64,000 nt of DNA from Devosia sp. Root685 (GCF_001427875.1 NZ_LMHK01000003.1:186001-250000); one strand, 5' to 3'; shown: positions 1 through 8,229, numbered from the stretch's first letter. Made by a program: numbers and translations. The notes: a model not told the origin generated them from the letters alone.

Positions 1-545
1 ATAACATCGGCTTCGCGCCATTTGGCGATGTCGATCAACACCATGCCGGCGTTGAAATAGTAGTCGGCGGGATCGAAAATATCGCGGTTCTGCTTGAGAT
101 CGCGCCGGCCGGTAATGAGGGCCCCGATCGAGTCGCGCACCGCCGCGATGGAATTGCCCTCAAGGTCGAGCTCGAAAAAGAAGGCCACGTCTTCGCGCAC
201 CAGCATGTCGCAGTCGAGGTAAAGGATACGGGTGACATCGGGGCCGACCAGCCGGTCGATCATCAGCCGCGCATAGACGATATTTGAAAGGCGCTTGTTC
301 TCGGGCATGCGCCCGGCAATGTCCCGGAACATGTTGGACTGGTCGAGATCGTACCACCGCAGCTCCACCGGAAATTCTTCGGTGATGCATTCGAGATCGG
401 CGCGGTGCGCTGCCGTCAGCGTGCGATGACAGAGATGAAAGACCAGCTCCTGCCGGCGATGCGAAAACAGGCATACCGAACGCATAGTCGCATAGGCGGG
501 CGCCCAGAAATTGTCGTCGAACGTCAGTGCAACATGCATCGCCAT
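1..545 (-). CDS. family 8 glycosyltransferase, C-terminus cut by window edge
   Basis: The visible 181 residues are the N-terminal part of a nucleotide-sugar-dependent GT8 retaining glycosyltransferase. It begins MAMHVALTFDDNFWAPAY and contains the metal-binding DxD motif in YLDCDMLV, then YFNAGMVLIDIAKWR, the acceptor-side motif of the family. The ATG at 545 follows directly after the stop codon of the upstream GT8 gene, so the two are co-transcribed and probably translationally linked. The two proteins are clear paralogues over their whole shared length, which suggests tandem duplication. GT8 enzymes of this type often decorate LPS or exopolysaccharide. The sugar and acceptor cannot be told from sequence. 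Confidence 0.85.
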   Translation of the reverse strand, partial: MAMHVALTFDDNFWAPAYATMRSVCLFSHRRQELVFHLCHRTLTAAHRADLECITEEFPVELRWYDLDQSNMFRDIAGRMPENKRLSNIVYARLMIDRLVGPDVTRILYLDCDMLVREDVAFFFELDLEGNSIAAVRDSIGALITGRRDLKQNRDIFDPADYYFNAGMVLIDIAKWREADV

Positions 546-1424
546 CTATCGGCCCAATCCAAGCCTTTTCGTCCACTTCCGCTTCCAGCGGTGCCGGGCG
601 AAGCGATAAAAAATGTCGTTGGTCATCACGTGCCGATACCAGCGGGCATAGGCGGCGCGGCGCAAAATGCCCGACAGCAGAAACCAGGGTTTACCCCTCA
701 GCGTATAGTGCAGGATGGCTGCATCGAGCGCTTCATGGGTTGGATGGGCATCGATCGTATTCCAGCGCCAGGGCAGTTGGGTCCAACGATTATGGAAAAC
801 GAGGTTGAGCATATCCTGGTCGTAGTAGAGCCGGTCCATCAGTCCCCGCCCGGCGATGGCAGCGATCTCCGCTTTGACATCGATCTCGCGCCATTGGGCA
901 AGGTCGATGACCAGCATGCCGGAATTGAAATAGGGATCGGCAGGGTCGAAAATACCCCTGTTCTGCCGCATCTCCCTCCCCGCCGCGATGAAGGGTGCAA
1001 GCGAATCGCGCACGGCCCCGAGGGGGCGCCCTTCCAGATCCATGTCAAAAAGCTGCTCGATCGGCGCGCGCACCAGCATGTCGCAATCGAGATAGATGGC
1101 GCGCTCGATATCACTGGGCAAAAGATCGGCCACCAGCATGCGGGCATAGACGATTTTCGGCCATTGCACCGAAGCGGGTAGTTCGGCCACGAAGAAGTCG
1201 AACAGCGCGGAATCGGCCACCGGATACCAGCGCAGGCTCGCCCCATATTCGCGCACCACGCCTTCAAGATCATAGCGATGCTCATCGCTGATCGGCATAT
1301 GGAAGAGGTGAAACACCAGGTCCTTGCGCCGATGCGTCGAGAGGCACACCGAGCGCATCACCGTAAAGGCCGGGGCCCAGAAATTGTCGTCGAAGGCGAG
1401 GACGATATGGATGGGTGCGCTCAT
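546..1424 (-). CDS. family 8 glycosyltransferase
   Basis: A 292-residue GT8 enzyme (GT-A fold) expected to transfer a hexose from a UDP-sugar in the cytoplasm, probably in surface polysaccharide synthesis. Visible motifs are the N-terminal nucleotide-binding strand IHIVLAFDDNF, the DxD metal site D113-C-D115, YFNSGM at 165-170 with IDLAQW, DQDMLN at about 202-207, and the C-terminal HY...GKPW at about 239-247. All diagnostic GT8 blocks are therefore present and the length is normal. It is the first gene of a two-gene cluster with the paralogue downstream. Its 5' leader holds a strong hairpin at 1506-1538. Substrate specificity is unknown. Confidence 0.88.
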   Translation of the reverse strand: MSAPIHIVLAFDDNFWAPAFTVMRSVCLSTHRRKDLVFHLFHMPISDEHRYDLEGVVREYGASLRWYPVADSALFDFFVAELPASVQWPKIVYARMLVADLLPSDIERAIYLDCDMLVRAPIEQLFDMDLEGRPLGAVRDSLAPFIAAGREMRQNRGIFDPADPYFNSGMLVIDLAQWREIDVKAEIAAIAGRGLMDRLYYDQDMLNLVFHNRWTQLPWRWNTIDAHPTHEALDAAILHYTLRGKPWFLLSGILRRAAYARWYRHVMTNDIFYRFARHRWKRKWTKRLGLGR

Positions 1425-1505
1425 TCCGCTCTCGGGCCTGGAGGGTTTTCAGGAAGAATGGAAACCATTCTTCCGGTTCGAAAACGCGACAAACAAAAAA
1501 TCTGG

Positions 1506-1538
1506 GCCGTTCACCGTTTCGACGAAACGGTGAACGGC
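1506..1538 (-). terminator. strong hairpin with T-rich tail in GT8 leader (attenuator/terminator-like)
   Basis: A 15-bp perfect stem with a 3-nt loop (GCCGTTCACCGTTTC, GAC, then the complement). Read on the minus strand it is followed by CCCAGATTTTTTG, the shape of an intrinsic terminator. It lies about 80 nt upstream of the first GT8 start codon, with a plus-strand gene on the other side. It may attenuate transcription of the glycosyltransferase genes, stop stray antisense transcription, or act as an operator. Function is inferred from shape only. Confidence 0.5.
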
Positions 1539-1660
1539 TCGGGATCGAAGGCATCTCATAAAGGCTCGCACGCCAAAGGGAAGAAAAATCCAGTTATCCC
1601 GCTAATCCCCGCCCCTCAAGGCGGGTGGACAATGGGGCCATCGCAAAGAGGATTGACCCC

Positions 1661-2698
1661 ATGGACGACACCCCGCGCCTGAGCCTGCCGCAGATCATTT
1701 CCGGGCAGGCGCTCAAACACATCACCCACAATGAAGCCCTGATGCGGCTCGACGCTTTGGTACAGGCGAGCGTCGAAGCGAGCACGGTCACGGCGCCACC
1801 CGCAACCCCGCTCGACGGCGAAGCCTGGATCGTTCCAGCATCCGCCACTGGCGCCTGGGCCGGGCATGGCGAGGAAATCGCCGCCTTCCAGGCCGGCGCC
1901 TGGACATTTTACGACCCCGCGCCCGGCTGGCAGGTTTTCGACAAGGCGAGCGGCACGCTCTGCATTTTTTCCGGCACCGGCTGGATTGCCGTCGCCGCCA
2001 CCGGCGCCGGCCTGCCGCAACTGGGCATCAATGCCGACGCCGACACCACCAATCGCCTGTCGATCTCGGCCGATGCGACGCTCCTCAACCACGACGGCGC
2101 GGGGCACCAGCTCAAGCTCAACAAGGCGACTTCGGGCGACACGGCCAGCCTCCTCTTCCAAAGCAATTGGTCGGGCCGGGCCGAAATGGGGCTGCTTGCC
2201 GACAATGCCTGGCGCCTCAAGATCAGCAGCGACGGCAGCATCTGGAGCAATGCCCTGGTGATCGCTGGGGATGGCAGCGCCAGCTTTGCCGGCGCCCTAA
2301 AACCCCTTACCGACAATGCACAGACCCTCGGCGCCAGCGGCGCGCGCTGGAGCGCCGTCTGGTCGGCCACCGGCACGATCCAGACCTCGGACAAGCGCCT
2401 CAAGACCGATATCTTTCCGTCCGATCTCGGTCTCGATTTCATCCTGGCGCTGAACCCGGTGCGCTACCGCTGGCGCGACAATGCCGCGGACGAGCGCGTC
2501 CACTACGGCCTTCTGGCGCAAGAGGTCCTCGCCACCGCAAGGGCCCATGGCGCGCCAAACTTCGGTGGCCATGTGCTGGTCGATGACGAGGATGCCGATA
2601 GCCAGCAAGCCCTGCGCTATTCAAGCTTCATCGCGCCAGTTGTCGCCGCCGTTCAGGCTCTGGCGGAGCGGGTGCACAAACTGGAATCAGGTCTTTAG
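1661..2698 (+). CDS. DUF2793 protein with C-terminal peptidase S74 intramolecular chaperone
   Basis: A 345-residue protein. The N-terminal ~100 residues (LSLPQIISGQALKHITHNEA, then GEAWIVP and WTFYDPAPGW) match DUF2793, a domain of phage or gene-transfer-agent tail proteins of alphaproteobacteria. The C-terminus, from about residue 243, has SDKRLKTDI and YGLLAQEV, hallmarks of peptidase_S74, a self-cleaving trimerisation chaperone found on tailspikes and fibres. The ATG at 1661 is chosen over one 36 nt upstream because AAGAGGA lies 8 nt before it. No other phage gene is nearby. It sits divergently beside two surface glycosyltransferases, so it may be a cell-surface fibre or a prophage remnant; this is inference. 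Its 3' end overlaps the convergent TetR gene by 12 bp. Confidence 0.8.
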   Translation: MDDTPRLSLPQIISGQALKHITHNEALMRLDALVQASVEASTVTAPPATPLDGEAWIVPASATGAWAGHGEEIAAFQAGAWTFYDPAPGWQVFDKASGTLCIFSGTGWIAVAATGAGLPQLGINADADTTNRLSISADATLLNHDGAGHQLKLNKATSGDTASLLFQSNWSGRAEMGLLADNAWRLKISSDGSIWSNALVIAGDGSASFAGALKPLTDNAQTLGASGARWSAVWSATGTIQTSDKRLKTDIFPSDLGLDFILALNPVRYRWRDNAADERVHYGLLAQEVLATARAHGAPNFGGHVLVDDEDADSQQALRYSSFIAPVVAAVQALAERVHKLESGL

Positions 2699-3271
2699 GC
2701 CCCTAATCAATGCCCTGATCGCCTTGCGGTAGTCGGCCAGTTCTTCGGCCGGCGCCAGGGCGGCGCGATCAAAGAGCGCGTCGAGCAATTGCGCCAGCGG
2801 CATCACCGGCAGGTCGCGGATCGCGCCGGCCTCTACCGCCGCGGCGACGCCTTCAACCAATGTCCTCAATCCGAAGCGCGAATTGATGGCTTCAAGCCTT
2901 TGCCGTCCGATCACCGCCGGCGCGTCGATGAGCAGAATGCGCCGCCGCCCGATATCCTGCATGGCGGCGAGATAGGCGTCGCCGCCTTCGATCAGCGCGC
3001 GCACGGGGCCGGGTTCATCTTCGCCTCCCGCCGCCGCATTGATCGCAAGCGCCAGAAGCGCATGCTCTTCCTCGACCACCGCCTCGAACAGCGCCTGCTT
3101 GTCGGCAAAGTGGTGATAAAGCGCGCCGCGGGTCACCCCGGCGGCGGCCGCAATGGCGGGCGTATTGGTCGCGGCATAGCCATTCCCGGCGAATTGCCGC
3201 CGTGCCGCCGCGATCAGCGCGCGCCGTGTGCCCTCCCGCCGCTCTTCCTGCGTTTTGCGACCCTCTTGCAT
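2687..3271 (-). CDS. TetR family transcriptional regulator
   Basis: A 194-residue repressor. The N-terminal helix-turn-helix is clear ([20 protein letters not shown] then [16 protein letters not shown]), and the C-terminal ligand domain is of the common TetR type. It is transcribed divergently from a VOC-family gene, with a perfect palindromic operator (3294-3312) between them. It therefore most likely represses itself and the VOC gene and is released by a small hydrophobic or electrophilic ligand. The ligand cannot be read from the sequence. Confidence 0.88.
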   Translation of the reverse strand: MQEGRKTQEERREGTRRALIAAARRQFAGNGYAATNTPAIAAAAGVTRGALYHHFADKQALFEAVVEEEHALLALAINAAAGGEDEPGPVRALIEGGDAYLAAMQDIGRRRILLIDAPAVIGRQRLEAINSRFGLRTLVEGVAAAVEAGAIRDLPVMPLAQLLDALFDRAALAPAEELADYRKAIRALIRGLKT

Positions 3272-3284
3272 ACATGCAGCCTGT

Positions 3285-3312
3285 TTGTTAAATTACATAC
3301 AGTCAGTATGTA
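3285..3312 (+). promoter_or_regulatory. TetR operator overlapping VOC gene promoter
   Basis: A perfect inverted repeat TACATAC-N5-GTATGTA (3294-3312) lies in the divergent intergenic region, resembling known AcrR-like TetR operators. A plausible plus-strand promoter overlaps it: -35 TTGTTA at 3285-3290 and -10 TATGTA at 3307-3312 with a 16-nt spacer. Binding would block RNA polymerase in front of the VOC gene. Confidence 0.65.
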
Positions 3313-3343
3313 TTTGTTTTCGTCATTTCGCAAGGAGAGACCC

Positions 3344-3751
3344 ATGTTTTCGGCTTATTATCCGCTCTTGCAGGTCCGGGATGTCGCCGCCACAGCCTCA
3401 TTCTACCAGGACCTCTTCGGCTTTACCGAGGTCTTTGCCAGTGACTGGTACATGCATCTGCGCGCGCCAAACGGGCCACAGGAACTCGCGATCATCGTCT
3501 ATGACCACGAAACCATTCCCCCCGAAGGGCGCGCCCCGACCTCAGGCCTGATCCTCAGCTTTGAAGTTGCCGACGCCGCAGCGGAGGCCGCGCGCTTCGC
3601 AACCAAAGGCATAAGAATTGCCCAGCCGCTCCGCGACGAGGTTTTCGGCCAGCGCCATTTCATCGCCAGCGACCCCAATGGCGTGCTGCTCGATGTGATT
3701 ACCCCGATTGAGCCCGATCCCACCTGGCTCTCTGCAGCGGGCGCTCAGTAA
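3344..3751 (+). CDS. VOC family (glyoxalase/bleomycin resistance fold) protein
   Basis: A 135-residue vicinal-oxygen-chelate protein. Residues 5-35 ([20 protein letters not shown]) form the first beta-alpha-beta unit, and [14 protein letters not shown] near the C-terminus is the second-module signature with its acidic metal-ligand position. Members include glyoxalases, dioxygenases and drug-binding resistance proteins. The start at 3344 has a good AAGGAGAGA Shine-Dalgarno sequence. Its place under a divergent TetR repressor suggests an inducible detoxification role. Substrate unknown. Confidence 0.82.
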   Translation: MFSAYYPLLQVRDVAATASFYQDLFGFTEVFASDWYMHLRAPNGPQELAIIVYDHETIPPEGRAPTSGLILSFEVADAAAEAARFATKGIRIAQPLRDEVFGQRHFIASDPNGVLLDVITPIEPDPTWLSAAGAQ

Positions 3752-4344
3752 TACCAGCTCAGCGCCGCGGCGGTTTTCGCGTTGAAATGCAGCGTCACCG
3801 TCACGTCGTTGATCGGGTCGGTGACGCCTTGGGTAAACTGCCGCTGCAACAGCGTAATGGTTTCCGCCGCGCTGTCCGATCCCTTGAGGACATAGTCGAA
3901 GCAGTCGATACCTTCGCTGCGCCCTGATCCAATCTGGGTCTTGAGGTCCCAAAGCGGGCGGCCATTGAGGGCGGTGCCGTCGGCGCGCTTGACGGCGCGA
4001 AGGGTCGGCACCCAGTCATAGCCCGTCTCGCAGATATAGCGGCCCTCTTCGAATGTGCCGTGATCGGTGAAGATCACGTCATAGTCGGCGTCCCAGGCAT
4101 TGCCGATCTCATAGGTCGCGCCCGTGTCGGTGACCTCGAGATAGATATCGGACCACGAGCAACTGCCCTCGTCCTCGGCATAACACCAGCGCGCAGAACT
4201 GCGCATCAGCGTGGCGATGTCGGTGATGGGGACGGGCTTGCCGATCTTCATCCGGTCCAGCACGCCCTGGGTCCCCGTATCGAAAGCCAGAGCCGGCGAA
4301 ATCCCAATGAGACCAATAACAAGGCAAGCGAAAAGACGACGCAT
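3745..4344 (-). CDS. secreted protein of unknown function
   Basis: A 199-residue protein with a clear Sec signal peptide ([20 protein letters not shown], probable cleavage after ALA). The mature part has several cysteines ([27 protein letters not shown]) that could form disulphides in the periplasm. The start at 4344 is chosen because GGGAGGGAGAAT lies just upstream; an in-frame start 33 nt earlier has no such support. I recognise no domain. It overlaps the convergent VOC gene by 7 bp. Confidence 0.65.
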   Translation of the reverse strand: MRRLFACLVIGLIGISPALAFDTGTQGVLDRMKIGKPVPITDIATLMRSSARWCYAEDEGSCSWSDIYLEVTDTGATYEIGNAWDADYDVIFTDHGTFEEGRYICETGYDWVPTLRAVKRADGTALNGRPLWDLKTQIGSGRSEGIDCFDYVLKGSDSAAETITLLQRQFTQGVTDPINDVTVTLHFNAKTAAALSWYY

Positions 4345-4411
4345 ATTCTCCCTCCCGAGGGGCTGTCCGCGCCGCACTCTAGGTCAAACCACCGGAGAGC
4401 GAAACCTTGGC

Positions 4412-4438
4412 TTGACATCTGCGTAATGTTATTACATT
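4412..4438 (+). promoter_or_regulatory. promoter with small palindrome upstream of flavoprotein
   Basis: TTGACA at 4412-4417 is a consensus -35 box. A short perfect palindrome GTAAT-GTT-ATTAC lies at 4423-4435, in the spacer and reaching into the possible -10 TACATT (4433-4438, 15-nt spacing). The palindrome would suit a repressor or redox-responsive regulator; none is encoded next to it. Confidence 0.4.
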
Positions 4439-4470
4439 GCAGGTGTCATTGCGACGAACGGAGATCTTTC

Positions 4471-5361
4471 ATGCAGGATGTCATCATTATCGGCGGCAGT
4501 TTTGCCGGCCTCACCGCCGCCATGCAGCTCGGCCGCGCCCGTCGCAAGGTCACCGTGCTCGACACCGGCCTCAACCGAAACCGCTACGCCGAACATGCCC
4601 ATAATATTTTCGGCCATGACGGCACTCCGCCGGGCGAGCTGCTCGCATCAGCAAGGGCGCAGATCGCGCACTATCCAACGGTAAAAATGATCAGCGGGAA
4701 GGCCGTGGGCATCTCAGGCGAACCGGATAATTTCGCCGTCACCACGGCGGAAGGCGAGACGATCTCCGGCCGCCGCCTGATCCTCAGCTATGGCATTGTC
4801 GATGAATTTCCCGCCATTCCCGGCTTCGCCGAGAGCTGGGGCAAGACCGTCATTCACTGCCCGTTCTGCCATGGCTATGAAGTCGCGGGTACGCGCTGGG
4901 GCCTTGTCTATTCCTCGCCCATGTCTCTTCATGGACCAATACTCTACGCCAATTGGACCGATGACATCACGCTGATCCTTGATGGGCACGAGATCATCGC
5001 GGAAGAGCGCCACAAGCTCGAACAGCGCGGCGTTAAAATTGTCGATGGCAAACTGGCTGCCATCCATCATGAGGCCGGCCGCATTTCCGGCGTCACCATG
5101 GCGGACGGCGAAAAGATCGGGCTCGAAGCTCTCTATGCCCATCCGCACAATCGGCCGTCGGCGGACCTGCACCTGCAGCTTGGTCTCGACATGAAGGATA
5201 CGCCCACCGGCACCATGATCGCCGTGAGCGATATGCAATTGACCTCGCGCCCCGGCATTTTCGCCGCCGGCGACCTGACGACCGGCATGCATTCGGTCAC
5301 TTTTGCCAACAATACCGGCTCAATGGCCGCCATGGGCGCATTGCAATCGATGATGGTTTGA
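4471..5361 (+). CDS. thioredoxin reductase-like FAD/NAD(P) oxidoreductase
   Basis: A 296-residue pyridine nucleotide-disulphide oxidoreductase. It starts with the dinucleotide-binding fold (VIIIGGSFAGLTAA), carries the redox pair C130-P-F-C133 as in TrxB-like enzymes, and ends with the FAD-binding GIFAAGDLT motif. Length fits the TrxB superfamily. It is less like canonical TrxB than the stand-alone relatives that oxidise small dithiols or reduce small proteins; the electron acceptor is unknown. The ATG at 4471 has GGAGAT upstream. It is monocistronic. Confidence 0.85.
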   Translation: MQDVIIIGGSFAGLTAAMQLGRARRKVTVLDTGLNRNRYAEHAHNIFGHDGTPPGELLASARAQIAHYPTVKMISGKAVGISGEPDNFAVTTAEGETISGRRLILSYGIVDEFPAIPGFAESWGKTVIHCPFCHGYEVAGTRWGLVYSSPMSLHGPILYANWTDDITLILDGHEIIAEERHKLEQRGVKIVDGKLAAIHHEAGRISGVTMADGEKIGLEALYAHPHNRPSADLHLQLGLDMKDTPTGTMIAVSDMQLTSRPGIFAAGDLTTGMHSVTFANNTGSMAAMGALQSMMV

Positions 5362-5373
5362 GGTTTTTCATCC

Positions 5374-5409
5374 ACCGTGTCATCCCCGCTTTCACGGGGA
5401 TGACACGGT
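5374..5409. repeat. dispersed palindrome (family A), possible bidirectional terminator
   Basis: A 15-bp perfect inverted repeat (ACCGTGTCATCCCCG, 6-nt loop, complement) between two convergent genes. Related GTCAT-CCCCG/CGGGG-ATGAC palindromes occur at 22569-22596, 41128-41196 and about 45437-45470. This is a short dispersed repeat common in Hyphomicrobiales; between convergent genes it could also serve as a terminator. Confidence 0.7.
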
Positions 5410-5436
5410 AAGTTGAGGGCCGGTCTGGTCGCTCCT

Positions 5437-6477
5437 CTACCGCAGCCAGCCCTGCGGACGCGGATGCAGCTCCATTTGCCCGTCCTTGGTCGCCTCATCA
5501 ATCGCCACAATTTCCGCCGCACTCAGCTCGATATTGTCGATCACCCCGAGATTATCCTTGAGCTGTTCGAGCGTCCGCACGCCGATCAGTGCCGAGGTAA
5601 CCTCCTTGCGCCGCAACACCCAGGCGAGCGCCAGTTGCACCAGCGACTGGCCACGATTCCTGGCAATGGCGCTAAGCTTGTCCACCGCGTCGAGCACGCG
5701 TGGCTCGACATGGCTGGCGCGTAGCGAACCATTGGGATTGGCGCCGCGCGTCCCCGCCTTGTCGCCACCCGACGAATATTTCCCCGACAGCACCCCCTGC
5801 GCCAGCGGCGAAAAGGCGATCACGCCGATGCCCAGTTCGCCACAGGCATCGATGGTGTGATCGTTCTCGATCCAGCGGTTGAGCACCGAATAGCTCGGCT
5901 GGTGAATGGTCGTCGCAACGCCCATGTCTTTGAGAATCCGATGCGCCTCGCGCGTTTCCTTTTCGGGATAGGACGAGACCCCGACATAGAGCGCTTTGCC
6001 CGATTTCACCGCATGGGCCAGTGCGCCCATGGTTTCCTCAAGCGGCGTTTCGGGATCGAAACGGTGGGAATAGAAAATATCGACATAGTCGAGCCCGAGC
6101 CGCTTGAGGCTCTGGTCAAGGCTCGCCAGCACATATTTGCGGCTCCCCCACTCGCCATAGGGACCCGGCCACATATTGTAGCCCGCTTTGGTCGAAACGA
6201 TCATTTCGTCGCGATAGGGGTGAAAATCGCGCGCCATCACCTGGCCGAACAGTTCTTCCGAAGAGCCGGCCGGCGGCCCGTAATTGTTGGCGAGATCAAA
6301 GTGGGTAATGCCCTGATCGAAGGCATAGCCCAAAATTTCCATGGCGCCGGGATAGTCGCGCGTGCCGCCAAAATTCTGCCAGAGGCCGAGGCTCAAAACC
6401 GGCAATTTCAGCCCCGAGCGCCCGGAGCGGCGATATTGCATGGTGTCGTAGCGTGCGTTATCCGCCCGATAGGTCAT
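5437..6477 (-). CDS. aldo/keto reductase, YghZ/L-glyceraldehyde 3-phosphate reductase type
   Basis: A 346-residue NADPH-dependent aldo/keto reductase. The tetrad is visible: Asp and Tyr in HFDLANNYGP, Lys in IVSTKAGY, and His in DIFYSHRFD. The GSSEELFGQVM and YNMWPGPYGEWGSRK segments are typical of the YghZ (Gpr) subfamily, which reduces L-glyceraldehyde 3-phosphate and methylglyoxal. The ATG at 6477 has GGGAGGA upstream; the open frame continues 129 nt further without support. It is divergent from trhO and probably acts in cytosolic carbonyl detoxification. Confidence 0.88.
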   Translation of the reverse strand: MTYRADNARYDTMQYRRSGRSGLKLPVLSLGLWQNFGGTRDYPGAMEILGYAFDQGITHFDLANNYGPPAGSSEELFGQVMARDFHPYRDEMIVSTKAGYNMWPGPYGEWGSRKYVLASLDQSLKRLGLDYVDIFYSHRFDPETPLEETMGALAHAVKSGKALYVGVSSYPEKETREAHRILKDMGVATTIHQPSYSVLNRWIENDHTIDACGELGIGVIAFSPLAQGVLSGKYSSGGDKAGTRGANPNGSLRASHVEPRVLDAVDKLSAIARNRGQSLVQLALAWVLRRKEVTSALIGVRTLEQLKDNLGVIDNIELSAAEIVAIDEATKDGQMELHPRPQGWLR

Positions 6478-6547
6478 TAAGAGTCCTCCCGATGTCTTGC
6501 TTGCGGCGGCCCGTGACGCCGGGCCCGGCCAGTGGTATGAGCGCGCC

Positions 6548-7588
6548 ATGACCGCGCCCACACACAATTCTGCCCCCAGAGTGCACCAGGACACCCATCC
6601 CTTCAAGGTGATGGCGATCTACAAGTTCGCCTCCCTCCCCGATGCGGAAGCGCTCAAAACCCCGCTCGCCGCTTTCTGCTGCAACCGCGGCATCAAGGGT
6701 ACGCTCATTCTCGCCCCCGAAGGCATCAACGGCACGGTGGCCGGTACGCCCGACGCCGTGGACGCGCTGGTCGATTTTTTGTTCGTCTCCGGTCCCTTCG
6801 GCGCGCGCCTTCTTGGCGCGGAAACCAAATATTCCTTCGCCGACACCGCACCGTTCCTCCGCATGAAGGTGCGGCTAAAGCCTGAAATCGTCACCCTCCG
6901 CGCCCCCGAGGCCGACCCCTCCAGGCAGGTCGGCACCTATGTCGAGCCCGAAGACTGGAACGCGCTTATTGACCGCAACGACGTGGTGCTGGTCGATACC
7001 CGCAACGATTACGAAGTCGGCCTCGGTACCTTCCAGCGTGCCCTCGATCCCAAAACCGCAAGCTTTGTCGAGTTCAAGGACTATGTGGCGAAAAACCTCG
7101 ATCCCGCCCGGGACAAGAAGGTCGCCATGTTCTGCACCGGCGGCATCCGCTGCGAAAAGGCATCGAGCTATCTGCTTAGTCAGGGCTTTGAGGAGGTGTT
7201 TCACCTCAAGGGCGGCATTCTGAAATATCTCGAAGTGACGCCGAAGGAAGACACCCGCTTTGCCGGCGAATGCTTCGTCTTCGACGAACGCGTCTCGGTC
7301 GGCCACGGCCTCGAACTCGGCGACGCCACCCTCTGCCGCGCTTGCCGCCATCCGCTCACCGAAGCCGACCGGCGCCACGAGCACTTTGCCGAAGGCCTGA
7401 CCTGCCCCTATTGCATTGGTGACACGGCCAAGCACGAAGCCGCGGCGGAGCGGCAGAAACAGATGGACCTCGCCAAAAAGCGCGGCACGGCGCATCTGGG
7501 CGACGCCGTCGCCGAGATCGCCGCAAAAGCCAAGGCACAAAAACAGGCGCTGGCCGAAGAGTCGCGGGCCCGCAACGAGCGCGACTAG
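6548..7588 (+). CDS. trhO: tRNA uridine(34) hydroxylase TrhO (rhodanese family)
   Basis: A 346-residue member of the YceA/TrhO family, which makes 5-hydroxyuridine at the tRNA wobble position in an oxygen-dependent reaction. It has the N-terminal UPF0176 domain (GIKGTLILAPEGINGT), a rhodanese domain from about residue 140 with the catalytic loop C196-TGGIR-C202, and a C-terminal Cys-rich tail (CRACRHPL, CPYC) that probably binds a metal. The start at 6548 is preferred by length, though its Shine-Dalgarno sequence is weak. Its stop overlaps the stop of higA on the other strand by 4 bp. Confidence 0.9.
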   Translation: MTAPTHNSAPRVHQDTHPFKVMAIYKFASLPDAEALKTPLAAFCCNRGIKGTLILAPEGINGTVAGTPDAVDALVDFLFVSGPFGARLLGAETKYSFADTAPFLRMKVRLKPEIVTLRAPEADPSRQVGTYVEPEDWNALIDRNDVVLVDTRNDYEVGLGTFQRALDPKTASFVEFKDYVAKNLDPARDKKVAMFCTGGIRCEKASSYLLSQGFEEVFHLKGGILKYLEVTPKEDTRFAGECFVFDERVSVGHGLELGDATLCRACRHPLTEADRRHEHFAEGLTCPYCIGDTAKHEAAAERQKQMDLAKKRGTAHLGDAVAEIAAKAKAQKQALAEESRARNERD

Positions 7589-7899
7589 GCTGCGCGCGGC
7601 TCTATTGTCTCAAGATCATCGCCCAGCTCGCGCCGGCGCTGCATGAGGTCGAACTCGATCTGGAGGGACAAGAAAAATCCCTCGGAAAGGCCGAAGTAGC
7701 GCGCCAGCCGCAGGTCCGTATCGGCCGTCACGCCACGCTGCCCCAGCACGATCTCATTGATACGGCGAGGCGGCACATGGACCGCGCGGGCGAGCGCGTT
7801 CTGACTGAGCCCCATGGGCTTCAGAAATTCTTCGAGCAGGATTTCGCCGGGATGCGGATTAGGCAGGGTGTCATCCATGGTAGTCGACAATTTCGACAT
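7585..7899 (-). CDS. higA: HigA-type antitoxin
   Basis: A 104-residue HTH_3 antitoxin. The sequence PHPGEILLEEFLKPMGLSQN followed by RRINEIVLGQRGVTADTDLR is the standard HigA block, giving DNA binding and toxin neutralisation. The ATG at 7899 has a very good GGAGGA upstream, and the gene begins inside the 3' end of higB (29-bp overlap), the usual toxin-first order of higBA. It would bind the palindromes at 8162-8197 with HigB as co-repressor. Confidence 0.93.
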   Translation of the reverse strand: MSKLSTTMDDTLPNPHPGEILLEEFLKPMGLSQNALARAVHVPPRRINEIVLGQRGVTADTDLRLARYFGLSEGFFLSLQIEFDLMQRRRELGDDLETIEPRAA

Positions 7900-8155
7900 T
7901 GCGCGGTCCTCCTTCATCCCAGACAAAACAGATGCGCCATTGATCGTTGATGCGAATGCTCCATTGGCCGGCCCGGTTGCCCTTGAGTGTTTCCAGCCGA
8001 TTGCCGGGCGGCACCTTGAGGTCGCTGATGACGCGAGCGGCATGCAGCAGGCGGAGCTTTCTGAGGGCAACGGACTGAATGTCGGCCGGCAGCCTTCGGC
8101 TGCGGCGACCGTTCCAGATCAGCTCCGCTTCGCCGTCCGAAAAACTCTGGATCAT
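7871..8155 (-). CDS. higB: HigB-type mRNA interferase toxin
   Basis: A 94-residue RelE/ParE-superfamily toxin. MIQSFSDGEAELIWNG and SDLKVPPGNRLETLKG...WSIRINDQWRICFVW are the classical HigB signatures; members cleave mRNA at the ribosome. The ATG at 8155 is the conserved family start. It lies only 5 nt downstream of a near-consensus -10 box (TATATT, 8161-8166), so the transcript is expected to be leaderless or nearly so. higA overlaps its end and shares the promoter. Confidence 0.93.
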   Translation of the reverse strand: MIQSFSDGEAELIWNGRRSRRLPADIQSVALRKLRLLHAARVISDLKVPPGNRLETLKGNRAGQWSIRINDQWRICFVWDEGGPRNVEIVDYHG

Positions 8156-8160
8156 ACCAG

Positions 8161-8197
8161 AATATAACGCGTCTCGTTATATAACGCAATGCGTTAT
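8161..8197 (-). promoter_or_regulatory. higBA promoter with two overlapping operator palindromes
   Basis: On the minus strand TTGCGT (8184-8189) and TATATT (8161-8166) are separated by exactly 17 nt. Two perfect palindromes cover the promoter: ATATAACG-N5-CGTTATAT at 8162-8182 over the -10 and spacer, and ATAACGC-AAT-GCGTTAT at 8181-8197 over the -35. This fits cooperative autorepression by HigA/HigBA. Confidence 0.85.
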
Positions 8198-8208
8198 GCG
8201 CCATTCAA

Positions 8209-8229
8209 CGCATAGACATGTTCTATGCG
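8209..8229 (+). promoter_or_regulatory. LysR-type operator upstream of LysR gene
   Basis: A perfect 8-bp inverted repeat with a 5-nt spacer (CGCATAGA-N5-TCTATGCG) containing a T-N11-A core, the recognition-site format of LysR proteins. It lies 47 nt before the LysR start codon and 12 nt from the nearest higBA palindrome, so it is probably the regulator's own site. Confidence 0.7.

Noticed and set aside
405-1181. 258-codon plus-strand frame over the glycosyltransferase genes
   Set aside because: It is antisense to two clear GT8 genes and shows no domain; GC-rich codon bias creates long shadow frames.
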